This document shows, piece after piece, positions 16,909 to 25,305 of a stretch of DNA of 64,000 nucleotides. The notes beneath the pieces were generated by a model. It saw nothing but the letters and a program-made list of their open reading frames with translations. It had not been told where the DNA came from and did not search any database. Location of the stretch: positions 1,116,001-1,180,000 of the forward strand of contig NZ_PIPL01000001.1 of the NCBI RefSeq assembly GCF_003987145.1, written 5' to 3'. The stretch's first letter is position 1, and each line of letters starts with the position of its first letter. A program made the translations under genes and the position numbers. The stretch comes from Aliidiomarina minuta (GTDB lineage: Bacteria; Pseudomonadota; Gammaproteobacteria; Enterobacterales; Alteromonadaceae).

Positions 16909-17619
16909 TTAATCTACCAGGTTGGCGGGGATGCGTTCACGCAGGCTGAACCAGATTTTGGCTGACTCGTAACCATATTTACGTACCAAAGCAACTGACT
17001 CTTCGTACTGGCCTTTCTCAGCAAGTTCCTGCAGCTCAGCATAATATTTACGGGCAAGAGGGCGCGCTTCGTCGTTTGAGAAGTAAAACTGACCTATGCG
17101 TGCATACAAACCTTTAAAACCATTCAGCACCAGAATATAGATCGGGTTTTCTGAGGCCATTGCCAGTTCATGGTTCAATGTGTAATCGAAGTCTGCAAAC
17201 GCCTTTGGAGTATCTTCCAATTGTTCCGCTTTTCTTAAAGCCTCAACTGCTTTTTCCGGGTTCTTACGAATCGCTGAACGAATATAAATTGTACTGATAT
17301 TAGTACGTGCAGAGAGAAGCTGATCAACGAGCTTAGGCATACCTTCTTCGTCAAGACGTGCCAGAGTTTCCAAAATATTCAGTCCGGACGTTTCCCAGAA
17401 GTTGTTTACCTTGGTTGGTTTACCATGCTGAATAGTCAGCCAGCCATCACGAGCCAATCTTTGCAGAACTTCACGCAAAGTCGTACGAGTTACACCGATC
17501 AGCTCAGACAACTCGCGTTCAGCCGGTAAAATAGAACCCGGTGCAAAATGTCCGTTCCAGATCGATTTAACAATATATTCTTCGGCGAAGCCTGCCGGGC
17601 TTTGTGCTTTTATAATCAT
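16909..17619 (-). CDS. fadR: Fatty acid metabolism transcription factor FadR
   Basis: A GntR-family regulator of 236 residues that binds acyl-CoA and switches between fatty acid synthesis and degradation. The N-terminal winged helix is nearly identical to the enteric protein (AGFAEEYIVKSIWNG, ERELSELIGVTRTTLREVL, GKPTKVNNFWETSGLNILE); the rest is the FCD-like acyl-CoA domain (TNISTIYIRSAI, NGFKGLYARIGQFYF). The start is the ATG at 17617-17619 (MIIKAQSPAG), matching the family; upstream codons only extend a non-conserved leader. A FadR-like palindrome lies about 93-110 bp upstream. fadD is 4.4 kb away. Confidence 0.97.
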   Translation of the reverse strand: MIIKAQSPAGFAEEYIVKSIWNGHFAPGSILPAERELSELIGVTRTTLREVLQRLARDGWLTIQHGKPTKVNNFWETSGLNILETLARLDEEGMPKLVDQLLSARTNISTIYIRSAIRKNPEKAVEALRKAEQLEDTPKAFADFDYTLNHELAMASENPIYILVLNGFKGLYARIGQFYFSNDEARPLARKYYAELQELAEKGQYEESVALVRKYGYESAKIWFSLRERIPANLVD

Positions 17620-17711
17620 GTAGAACCCTTTGCTCAACCCTGTTGATATTTCAGTTGCATATGAATTCCTACACAACAGGTAAAAGAATGCTGCGATTCT
17701 AACGCGCTGTC

Positions 17712-17728
17712 ATTGGTCGGACAAGTAC
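17712..17728. promoter_or_regulatory. Putative FadR operator upstream of fadR
   Basis: ATTGGTCGGACAAGTAC matches the gammaproteobacterial FadR palindrome ACTGGTCNGACCAGT in the TGGTC-G-GAC core and the AGT right arm. It lies in the fadR-dsbB divergent spacer, which suggests autoregulation of fadR. Inference from pattern only. Confidence 0.6.
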
Positions 17729-17803
17729 TCGCGATGCTTTATTCACAGCTAACTGCTATTTATGATAATCTTTACGTCTATAAGTCTTTACCAGCATAGA
17801 GCC

Positions 17804-18355
17804 GTGACTTTCAGAGATTTCTTAACCAGTATAACAGTTCGGATTGCAAAATGGCCATCGCAGCGTCTGCCCTGGTTATTGCTTGCCCTGTCCAGTACCG
17901 CTCTGATTGTGGTTGCACTCTACACTCAATACGGCCCTCAACAGCTTATCCCCTGCGTACAATGCATTTACCAGCGCACGGCCATGATAGCCCTGACGCT
18001 ATTCGCCTGGTTAGGGGTAACTGCTCCGCACTACCGGATGGTACGCTGGCTGGCCATTGTAGGTTGGATTATCAGCAGCGCCGTAGGCTGGTATGCCGCA
18101 AATCATCATGTCTGGTTACAGGAAGCAGCAAATCCGCTGTTTCAACCTTGCTCACCCTATCCTGACTTCCCAACATGGCTGCCATTGCATGACTGGATGC
18201 CCTGGTTATTCGGCGCCGGTGGTTTATGCGGTGATATTGACTGGCAATTTGCTGGCCTTTCCATGCCCGAATGGCTACGCATTATCTTTGCCACCTATCT
18301 GGCTATAGCGCTGGTCGTTGCTCTCTGTCGAATGGCTCACCATCCAAATCGCTAA
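17804..18355 (+). CDS. dsbB: Disulfide bond formation protein DsbB
   Basis: A four-helix inner-membrane oxidase that re-oxidises DsbA and passes electrons to quinones. Periplasmic loop 1 carries the CVQC pair (Cys51, Cys54) followed by IYQR; loop 2 carries the second pair Cys116 (PLFQPCSPYPDF) and Cys142 (GGLCGD). WLPLHDWMPWLF and MPEWLR are typical. I prefer the GTG at 17804 (183 residues); an ATG at 17762 would add 14 residues. Start confidence is moderate. It overlaps the convergent ycgN end by 4 nt. Confidence 0.92.
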   Translation: MTFRDFLTSITVRIAKWPSQRLPWLLLALSSTALIVVALYTQYGPQQLIPCVQCIYQRTAMIALTLFAWLGVTAPHYRMVRWLAIVGWIISSAVGWYAANHHVWLQEAANPLFQPCSPYPDFPTWLPLHDWMPWLFGAGGLCGDIDWQFAGLSMPEWLRIIFATYLAIALVVALCRMAHHPNR

Positions 18356-18840
18356 TTCAGCGGCCAGGTCACAATTCTAAGCCCGTAATCATCTTCGCTG
18401 ATCTCTGCGTCAGAAAACGTGACATAGTTGCTAACACTCATACCTGCATCCCGCATGGCTTGTTGCGAGCCCTGATGTAACAAAGGATGCCATGATGGCA
18501 AACCTTTACCTTCATGAAGTCGCCGATAAGCACAACTGGGTGGCATAAAATGAATATAGGGTAAGTCAGCCAGGGTAATATTGACACAATCAGGAACCCG
18601 TTCCAGGCGCTCTGTATAACAGCCACAGCGGGCGTTTTTTGGATCCAGATAACGGCAGCGCACGTCGGTGTAAAACAGTGTTTCGTCGGCTCGCATATAC
18701 AAGTCCGCTTCACTCGCTTCAGGCTCATCCTCATCGCTATCAATTATCTTATGCAAACAGCATTTACCACAGCCGTCGCACAGCGACTCCCATTCGGAAT
18801 CAGACATTTGCGATAATGATTTAGATTCCCAGAACTCCAT
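18352..18840 (-). CDS. ycgN: YcgN-family cysteine-cluster protein
   Basis: A 162-residue cytosolic protein with the family motif CDGCGKCCLHK and further conserved cysteines (VRCRYLD, CGCYTERLERVPDC, PPSCAYR), a pattern suggesting a zinc or Fe-S site. Biochemical function is not established. It is the last gene of a minus-strand series beginning at fadD; adjacency to the FAH-family gene matches the ycgM-ycgN pair in enterics. Confidence 0.92.
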   Translation of the reverse strand: MEFWESKSLSQMSDSEWESLCDGCGKCCLHKIIDSDEDEPEASEADLYMRADETLFYTDVRCRYLDPKNARCGCYTERLERVPDCVNITLADLPYIHFMPPSCAYRRLHEGKGLPSWHPLLHQGSQQAMRDAGMSVSNYVTFSDAEISEDDYGLRIVTWPLN

Positions 18841-18841
18841 G

Positions 18842-19516
18842 TTAATCCGCTACCTGAGTATTCCAGGTCCATTGCCGGGTATTACTCTGCAGCTGCAGCA
18901 TCAAATTATCGCGGCGCTTCAACCGGCCCACTCCAACTGGCGTGCCTGTCATGACAATATCACCCGGTTGCAGCGTGAACGCTGCAGCCACCTCAACCAG
19001 TAGCTCAGCGACCGGGAACAGCATTGACCCAGTCTCGCCAGCCTGGCGTACCTGCCCGTTAATTTGCAGTTCCAGCTGCAGTTGCTGCACGTCTTCTATT
19101 TCACTGGCGGGGATAAAGGTACCCATGGGACAGCTGCCCGCAAAAGCTTTTGCTCTTTCCCAGGGATAGCCCATCGCTTTAAGTTTATTCTGTTCATCTC
19201 TGAGCGTTAAATCGAGCCCCAGGCTATAACCCCAGACCGCCTGCATAGCTTGTTCCGGTGTTACGTTCGTTAATTCCCGATCAATCAAAATCGCCAGCTC
19301 CAGTTCGTGATGACAGCTGCCTAACGAATGCTGCCATTGAATAGAGTGCTCCATTGGCTGCAACGCACTGGGTGGCTTCATGAACAATAAGGGCCGTTTA
19401 GGGACAGCGTTGCCCAGCTCTTCAGCATGGGCTTTATAATTACGCCCTACACAGACCACTTTGCCCGGATTACAGGACAGCAAACGACCTTTAATATCTT
19501 TGTGCTGATAACCCAT
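18842..19516 (-). CDS. Fumarylacetoacetate hydrolase family protein (YcgM-like)
   Basis: A 224-residue single-domain FAH-family enzyme. The glycine-rich CVGRNYKAHAEELGN start, the FMKPPSAL segment, metal ligands in HHELELAILI (Glu pair) and the later GLDLTLRD Asp, and GDIVMTGTPVGVG are all present. Related proteins act as oxaloacetate tautomerases/decarboxylases or acylpyruvate hydrolases; the substrate here is not determined. It is 1 nt from ycgN and 4 nt from the transglycosylase gene, so the genes are cotranscribed. Confidence 0.9.
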   Translation of the reverse strand: MGYQHKDIKGRLLSCNPGKVVCVGRNYKAHAEELGNAVPKRPLLFMKPPSALQPMEHSIQWQHSLGSCHHELELAILIDRELTNVTPEQAMQAVWGYSLGLDLTLRDEQNKLKAMGYPWERAKAFAGSCPMGTFIPASEIEDVQQLQLELQINGQVRQAGETGSMLFPVAELLVEVAAAFTLQPGDIVMTGTPVGVGRLKRRDNLMLQLQSNTRQWTWNTQVAD

Positions 19517-19520
19517 ATAC

Positions 19521-20507
19521 TCAGCGGCCTAATTGAATTCGGTCAGCCAGGTGCCCTACCGCCACCACAAAATAACTTGAACGATTCCAGCGCATCAACG
19601 CATCCCAGTTGCTATACGCCAGGTAAATACGACCTTGTTCATCATCCGGAATAATCAAAGACGCCGTGATATCGTCACGGGTTGGTAAATCACTGCCATC
19701 ATAACGGCGTATACCCAGTTCCTGCCATTCAGCCAATGGTTTTTTGGTATCCAAGCCAGTTAATTCAGTATCAAAGTTATCAGGTATGCGCACCTGGCGT
19801 CCCCAGGTAACATCATCTTTCCAGCCCACATTGCTCAGATAATTAGCAGCGGAAGCAAAAACGTCAGGGTAGCTATTCCAGATATCAATTTTTCCGTCAC
19901 CATCAAAATCAATGGCATAACTTAAAAAAGAGCTCGGCATAAATTGTGTCTGCCCCATAGCACCAGCCCAGGAACCGCGCATTTGCTCAGGTTCAATATG
20001 GCCTGCATCGACAATCTCCAGTGCCTGCATCAACTGGCGTTTAAAAAACTCTTCACGACGGCCCTCATAGGCCATGGTCGCCAGCGCTGAAATCACCCGG
20101 TAGTTCCCGGTATAACCGCCATAATTGGTTTCAATTCCCCATAAGGCAACGATAAAGCGCGGCTGTACACCAAACTCCTCACCGACAGCTTCCAATAACT
20201 CGCGATGCTCATTATATTTTTCAATGCCCTGCTGCACTTTCCAGTCCGGAACTGCCCGCGGCAGATAAGTATCCAGAGTAAGCACACGCTCAGGCTGATT
20301 TCTATCGGCGCTAACCGCCCGTTCATAAAATGTCATATCAGTAAAAGCGCGATCTACCCCGTCCTGGCTAATGCCATGTTCAAGAGCTTCCTGCTTTAGC
20401 TGCTCAACATAAGTTTCGTAGTCCGGTTTGTCCTCCGCCAGAGCATAAGCACTTACAGTAAAACTCAGGGCTGCGGCAGCCAGGCAGGTTTTTATAATTC
20501 TCAACAT
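19521..20507 (-). CDS. MltB-family lytic murein transglycosylase (GH103)
   Basis: A 328-residue periplasmic enzyme with a signal peptide (cleavage near SAYALA, about residue 24) and no lipobox, so likely soluble. The catalytic glutamate is Glu126 in ALWGIETNYG; GSWAGAMGQTQFMPSSFLSYAIDFDGDGKIDIW is split across the conserved substrate groove. It cleaves the glycan strand with formation of 1,6-anhydroMurNAc. The arrangement ycgL-this gene-ycgM-ycgN is compact and on one strand. Confidence 0.93.
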   Translation of the reverse strand: MLRIIKTCLAAAALSFTVSAYALAEDKPDYETYVEQLKQEALEHGISQDGVDRAFTDMTFYERAVSADRNQPERVLTLDTYLPRAVPDWKVQQGIEKYNEHRELLEAVGEEFGVQPRFIVALWGIETNYGGYTGNYRVISALATMAYEGRREEFFKRQLMQALEIVDAGHIEPEQMRGSWAGAMGQTQFMPSSFLSYAIDFDGDGKIDIWNSYPDVFASAANYLSNVGWKDDVTWGRQVRIPDNFDTELTGLDTKKPLAEWQELGIRRYDGSDLPTRDDITASLIIPDDEQGRIYLAYSNWDALMRWNRSSYFVVAVGHLADRIQLGR

Positions 20508-20514
20508 ATTACGG

Positions 20515-20799
20515 TTACTCCGATTTCGAGGGTTGCGAACGCGCTTTAAATTCAGTCAGCAAGTCTTGCTGTGTGGGCGGTAATTGCAGAAAATAGCCAT
20601 CCTGCTCTATATGATTGATAAGTTCAGCGCCCTGGAAGCGGGCAAATCGGCGTTCTGGCGTCACCTTGAGTGTAGTAACCAGGGTGTGCGGGGTAAAGAG
20701 CTGCTGCAATGTTTGCGGCAATTCGGAAAATAGTTCCTGATGCGGCAGATACAAATAAGTATCTGCCTTATTCAGAGATTTATAAATACTACACAACAT
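20515..20799 (-). CDS. YcgL domain-containing protein
   Basis: A 94-residue small protein of the YcgL family (DUF709): MLCSIYKSLNKADTYLYL at the start and QDGYFLQLPPTQQDLL near the end. The role is unknown; the family commonly lies beside rnd, as here. No membrane segment or signal peptide. Confidence 0.92.
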   Translation of the reverse strand: MLCSIYKSLNKADTYLYLPHQELFSELPQTLQQLFTPHTLVTTLKVTPERRFARFQGAELINHIEQDGYFLQLPPTQQDLLTEFKARSQPSKSE

Positions 20800-20840
20800 A
20801 CTGATGGGGCTCCCGGGACAATATCTGAGCGAAGTCTAAC

Positions 20841-21989
20841 TCATGCCCGCGGTTGCAACAATGTCTCCAGCTCGCTTTTAAGTAAAGCTCCGCGCCAACC
20901 AGCTAACAGGTCTGGCACCGGTAAGCGTCTCTTCAATTCATCGTCGACAAACCAGCACCAGTGGAAAACCTCATTAATTTGCTTTCGCGAACCAACAAAG
21001 GAAGCACTGACTTCAAGCTCATCCGCTTTATCTTTCACCAGCTGTTTAGCTTTTTTAAATAACGCCTTATAACCCGCTTCAAAGTCCAGCCGCGGCATAG
21101 CCGGCGGAATCTCATCCACAGGCCGTTCCAGGCCGAGTTTAACCGCGGCAATAATAGCCTCACCATAACGGCGTATCGTCTGTGGATGCATATCGGCGAC
21201 CTGACTCAATGCATGCAAGTCGGTGATTTCACCTCGCGCAATCTCGATCAAGGCGGCGTCTTTCACAATAAAACCCAGAGGTTTATCTTTCTTGCGAGCC
21301 GTCTGCAATCGCCAGGACGCCAGTTCCTGCAAACAGGCGCGTTGCTGGTCACTCACCTGCCAGGCATTGCCTAAATCGCGCCAGGCTAAATCTAAAGGCA
21401 ACTCTCGGGTTCGTTTGGCAATCTGCAAAGCGCATTCATCAGCAACCAGGCTTAAGCGATCGCGATCTGTGAGCTGTTGCATTAATTGCGGATATATTTT
21501 TGCCAGGTAATAAGCATCAGCCACGGCATAAAACTCCTGTTCAGGAGTCAAAGGACGCGCCAGCCAATTGGTTCGAGACTGCGACTTATCCAGCTCCACG
21601 TCAAAGAAGTGCAACACCATAGCGGCATAACCCATGGCGTCACCTATGCCTAACACCGTGCAGGCTATCTGGCTATCAAATACGTTTTGCGGTAACAAAC
21701 CGCTTTGCTGATGCAGTAACTCAAGATCTTCACCGCCAGCATGCACTACTTTAACCACTTCAGGATCTGCAAGCAGTTGCCACAGAGATGACATATCAAT
21801 TTCTTGCAAGGGGTCAAGAAGCACATTCTGTTCAGGGATAGCTAACTGCACCAGACCCAACTGGGCAAAATAAGTACGCTCGCGTACAAACTCAGTGTCC
21901 AGTGCCAGCCAGCCTGATTCACGTGCCTGATCGCAAAACGCCACCAGTTCCCCGGTGGCGTTTAAAAAGCGATAGTTCATATCGCTCAT
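20841..21989 (-). CDS. rnd: Ribonuclease D
   Basis: A 382-residue DEDDy 3'-5' exoribonuclease acting on tRNA and other small RNA 3' ends. Asp31 and Glu33 in ALDTEFVRE, the VHAGGEDLELL block and YAVADAYYL (catalytic Tyr/Asp) are present, followed by two HRDC-type helical domains. Its ATG overlaps the fadD stop (ATGA), indicating translational coupling. Confidence 0.95.
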   Translation of the reverse strand: MSDMNYRFLNATGELVAFCDQARESGWLALDTEFVRERTYFAQLGLVQLAIPEQNVLLDPLQEIDMSSLWQLLADPEVVKVVHAGGEDLELLHQQSGLLPQNVFDSQIACTVLGIGDAMGYAAMVLHFFDVELDKSQSRTNWLARPLTPEQEFYAVADAYYLAKIYPQLMQQLTDRDRLSLVADECALQIAKRTRELPLDLAWRDLGNAWQVSDQQRACLQELASWRLQTARKKDKPLGFIVKDAALIEIARGEITDLHALSQVADMHPQTIRRYGEAIIAAVKLGLERPVDEIPPAMPRLDFEAGYKALFKKAKQLVKDKADELEVSASFVGSRKQINEVFHWCWFVDDELKRRLPVPDLLAGWRGALLKSELETLLQPRA

Positions 21990-23644
21990 TCTTCTTCCCG
22001 TAATTCACGACGCAGGATTTTACCTACGTTCGTCTTCGGTAACTCATCACGGAACTCAACCAGTTTAGGCACTTTATAAGCGGTCAGATTTTCACGACAG
22101 AACTCAATCACTTCTTTCTCTGTCAATGACGGATCTTTCTTCACCAGTACCACTTTCACCGCTTCGCCAGAAGACTCATGAGGTACACCAATAGCGGCAA
22201 CTTCAAGCACTTTCTCGTGACTAGCGACGACTTCTTCAATCTCGTTAGGGTATACATTGAAACCCGAAACCAGAATCATATCTTTCTTACGATCGACAAT
22301 ACGGAAGAAACCATCTTCGTCCGCTACAGCCATATCACCGGTAGCAAACCAGCCATCTTTAATGGACTCTGCAGTAGCATCCGGGCGCCCCAGATAACCA
22401 GGCATCACCTGCGGGCCTTTTACCCACATTTCACCAGGCTCACCAATAGGTAACTCTTTGCCATCTTCATCGACGATCATAATGTCAGTCGATGGCACTG
22501 GAATACCAATGCTGCCAGTATAATGTTCAATATCGTACGGATTGGTCGTCACCGCCGGAGCACATTCAGTCAGACCATAAGCTTCCAGCAAGGGTGACTT
22601 GGTCAATTTTTCCCAACGGTCCGCCACTGGTTTCTGCACTGCCATGCCACCACCCAAAGCTATTTTCAAAGATTTAAAATCAAGATCTTTGAAACCAGGG
22701 GTATTTAACAGACCATTAAACAAGGTGTTCACACCGGAAATAACCGAAAATTGATGCTTACCCAGTTCTTTAACAAAAGCAGGCATATCGCGCGGATTAG
22801 TAATCAGTACGTTCTTACCACCATGTTTCATAAAGGTCAGGCAGTTCGCCGTCAAGGCAAAGATATGGTACAGCGGCAACGCGGTGATAACGACTTCTTC
22901 GCCATCGTTCATCATAGGAGCAATAACCGCAGATACCTGCTCCAGGTTGGCCACCATATTACGATGTGTCAGCATGGCGCCTTTAGAAGGGCCCGTGGTA
23001 CCACCTGTATACTGCAGAAATGCAAGGTCTTCGCCTTTCATCTCATGCTTTTCAAACTCAGCATTTGCTCCCTTTTTCAGCGCATCACGAAAATCCACGC
23101 CGTTCGAAAGCTTATAAGCCGGAACCATTTTCTTAATGTATTTAACAACAAAGTTTACGATCCAACGCTTAGGAACTGGCAACATATCGCCAATGCCAGT
23201 CAGGATAACCTTGTCCAGCTTCACATCATCTTTGATTTTTTCATAGGTATGCGCGAAGTTTTTCAGAATCACCAAGGCTTTTGAATTCGAATCTGCCAAC
23301 TGGTGCTTGAGTTCACGAGCCGTGTACAGGGGGTTAACGTTCACCACTGTCATACCAGCACGTAGAATGCCAAACAACGCAACAGGATACTGCAACAGAT
23401 TCGGCATCATGACCGCAACCGGATCACCTTTTTTCAAACCAATGCTTTGTAGATAAGCAGCAAAGTCGCGAGTTTGTTTGTCGAGTTCGTTAAATGACAT
23501 TTCGTGATCCATATTCACATAGGCCACTTTGTCTTTATACTTCTCAACACTCTCGTCAAAGATTTCCACTAGCGATGCATAGTGATCCGCATCAATTTCA
23601 TTGGGAACACCTTTGGGATAACGTTTTTGCCAAATTCTTTCCAC
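21986..23644 (-). CDS. fadD: Long-chain fatty acid-CoA ligase FadD
   Basis: Activates imported long-chain fatty acids to acyl-CoA at the inner membrane, the ligand that releases FadR from DNA. The 552 residues show the AMP-binding P-loop YTGGTTGPSKGAMLTH, YGLTECAP, GDMAVADEDGFFRIVDRKKDMI, and the catalytic Lys in TNVGKILRREL near the C-terminus. I choose the GTG at 23642-23644 (VERIWQKRYP), aligned with the enteric N-terminus and preceded by AGGAG; in-frame upstream codons add an unconserved leader. First gene of the fadD-rnd-ycgL-transglycosylase-ycgM-ycgN series. Confidence 0.96.
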   Translation of the reverse strand: MERIWQKRYPKGVPNEIDADHYASLVEIFDESVEKYKDKVAYVNMDHEMSFNELDKQTRDFAAYLQSIGLKKGDPVAVMMPNLLQYPVALFGILRAGMTVVNVNPLYTARELKHQLADSNSKALVILKNFAHTYEKIKDDVKLDKVILTGIGDMLPVPKRWIVNFVVKYIKKMVPAYKLSNGVDFRDALKKGANAEFEKHEMKGEDLAFLQYTGGTTGPSKGAMLTHRNMVANLEQVSAVIAPMMNDGEEVVITALPLYHIFALTANCLTFMKHGGKNVLITNPRDMPAFVKELGKHQFSVISGVNTLFNGLLNTPGFKDLDFKSLKIALGGGMAVQKPVADRWEKLTKSPLLEAYGLTECAPAVTTNPYDIEHYTGSIGIPVPSTDIMIVDEDGKELPIGEPGEMWVKGPQVMPGYLGRPDATAESIKDGWFATGDMAVADEDGFFRIVDRKKDMILVSGFNVYPNEIEEVVASHEKVLEVAAIGVPHESSGEAVKVVLVKKDPSLTEKEVIEFCRENLTAYKVPKLVEFRDELPKTNVGKILRRELREEE

Positions 23645-23732
23645 CGTGACGCTCCTACTCTGTTTTATTCTTTTCAAGGTAACAAAAAACGCCCTATAGA
23701 AGGCGTCTGTCAAACTTATAGCGGATTATCTT

Positions 23733-23749
23733 CGCATATCCGACCAGTG
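23733..23749 (-). promoter_or_regulatory. Putative FadR operator upstream of fadD
   Basis: The minus strand reads ACTGGTCGGATATGCGA: the left half ACTGGTCGGA is a perfect FadR half-site, the right half is degenerate. It lies about 90-105 bp upstream of the fadD start, the same distance as the site found at fadR. Confidence 0.5.
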
Positions 23750-23764
23750 AATCCTAGCCTCTTT

Positions 23765-24598
23765 TTAGTACCTGGCCTTTAGCAAAGCTGCTATCTGTTG
23801 TGGCTGTTGCATATGCACGTGATGTCCACCTGGTACTTCATGCACCGATTTATCAGTAACCAGATCGCCCCATTTCTCCAGCGCTCTGTGTAAATCCTGA
23901 TGACCTTCACTACCTAATATTAATTGCACTGGCAGCCTGTAATTTTTCAAGATATCGCTTATCTGTTCGGGAGTAAACCGAAATGGTGACAGGGTGCGAA
24001 CTCTGGGATCTGTGCGCCAGCTATGACCACCCTCTACCTGTTGTAAGTTGCGTTGTAAAAGCAGTTCAGCAAGCTCTGGGGTTAACTCTCCAGCCCGTGC
24101 TCTGGCCTGCACTAAATGATTCAAATCTGCATAAACCGGCGCGCGCCTGCCGTTCTGTTTAAAGCGGCTATCCAGCCCTTTACGTAATTGCTGTAAGGTC
24201 TCATCAGCTGCCGCGGGCAACAAACCAAAAGCTTCGATAAGGGTAAGTTTAGCAAAAGACTCTGGGTAGAGCGCGCCCAGCACTTCGGCTACGTATCCAC
24301 CCATGCTATGACCCACGAGGTGTATATCCTGCCAGCCCTGTTGCCTAATCAGGCATTCAATGTCGTAAACCCAGTCGACAAAATAATAATGAGCATCCGG
24401 CGCCCGATGATCAGAATATCCATGTCCGGGAAAATCGATGAATAGCCAGTTATAATCGTTAAGATACGGTGCCATAGGCAAAAAGCTATGACAGTTGTCA
24501 AGCCAGCCATGTAGGGCTAACAACAAGGGGCCGTCTGGATTACCTCCAGACAGCCCCTGTAAACGAATATGAGGTAATTGAAACTCAACTTCCTGCAT
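23765..24598 (-). CDS. Alpha/beta-fold hydrolase
   Basis: A 277-residue cytosolic hydrolase. Seen: LLLALHGWLDN oxyanion region, the nucleophile elbow GHSMGGY, an acid near LGSEGHQD and the catalytic His in PGGHHVHM. Resembles the MhpC/epoxide hydrolase-like branch, but the substrate cannot be assigned. It sits between fadD and an Slp lipoprotein gene, all on the minus strand; a lipid-ester substrate is possible from context only. Confidence 0.88.
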   Translation of the reverse strand: MQEVEFQLPHIRLQGLSGGNPDGPLLLALHGWLDNCHSFLPMAPYLNDYNWLFIDFPGHGYSDHRAPDAHYYFVDWVYDIECLIRQQGWQDIHLVGHSMGGYVAEVLGALYPESFAKLTLIEAFGLLPAAADETLQQLRKGLDSRFKQNGRRAPVYADLNHLVQARARAGELTPELAELLLQRNLQQVEGGHSWRTDPRVRTLSPFRFTPEQISDILKNYRLPVQLILGSEGHQDLHRALEKWGDLVTDKSVHEVPGGHHVHMQQPQQIAALLKARY

Positions 24599-24610
24599 TA
24601 ACTTCTCGCA

Positions 24611-25288
24611 TTAACGCTCATGCCGCTCACGCGAAGACCCGTTTTGCTGCTGAATGGGTTCAGGTAAAGGGTTTCGTTGATGCATAGGCTCCCGCTGGCG
24701 CACTTCCGGACGGGGCGCGCGTATCGGATGGCGGTAATAGTACGGGTAATAGGGGTGATAAGGATGAATACCAGGACCGTAGAAACCCCGCCCATACCAG
24801 AAAGGATCATAGACACCGTAGCCGAAACCAACACCCACAGCGCCCCGGTTATCACGACGTGGCTGCCAGAGTTCAACACCGCTGGCCTGAATTACTGGGA
24901 ATTTATAAACAAAATCACCAATAGCCCCTTCTTCGATTCCACTAAAGTCACCTAATGCGGTCACCTGACGACCTCTTTTATATACTTCAGGGTCCACAAA
25001 GCCATCTTTGTACACTACAAAACGACCATCGCTCTGGTCATCAACCTGAGGGCGTCCAAAATTATTTAAACGAAAATTGACGACTTCGATACGTGTCTGC
25101 TCTTCGCTATTTTCAACGCTTGCGATCACACCACCCCAGCGCGCGGTTTTTCCTGTATGTTGTTCAGGGTTTAATTGTGCCTGACGGAATTCAATCAGCT
25201 CAGAACTGTCTGTGCGAATGGGCTCAGGATAACGCGCTGCGCAGCCCGCCAGAAGCGTAATACCTAACACCAAAATTAATAATCGCAT
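24611..25288 (-). CDS. Slp-family outer-membrane lipoprotein
   Basis: A 225-residue lipoprotein: signal peptide with lipobox LLAGC (Cys16), then the Slp domain (GKTARWGGVIASVEN, VVNFRLNNFGRP, GRFVVYKDGFVDPEVYKRGRQVT split over two strands). From about residue 165 there is an unusual Gly/Tyr/His/Pro-rich tail (GIHPYHPYYPYYYRHP) followed by a Gln/Arg-rich end, making it longer than enteric Slp (about 188 residues). Slp proteins are starvation- or stress-induced outer-membrane lipoproteins of unclear function. Confidence 0.9.
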   Translation of the reverse strand: MRLLILVLGITLLAGCAARYPEPIRTDSSELIEFRQAQLNPEQHTGKTARWGGVIASVENSEEQTRIEVVNFRLNNFGRPQVDDQSDGRFVVYKDGFVDPEVYKRGRQVTALGDFSGIEEGAIGDFVYKFPVIQASGVELWQPRRDNRGAVGVGFGYGVYDPFWYGRGFYGPGIHPYHPYYPYYYRHPIRAPRPEVRQREPMHQRNPLPEPIQQQNGSSRERHER

Positions 25289-25305
25289 AATAAACCTCCT
25301 GCTGA

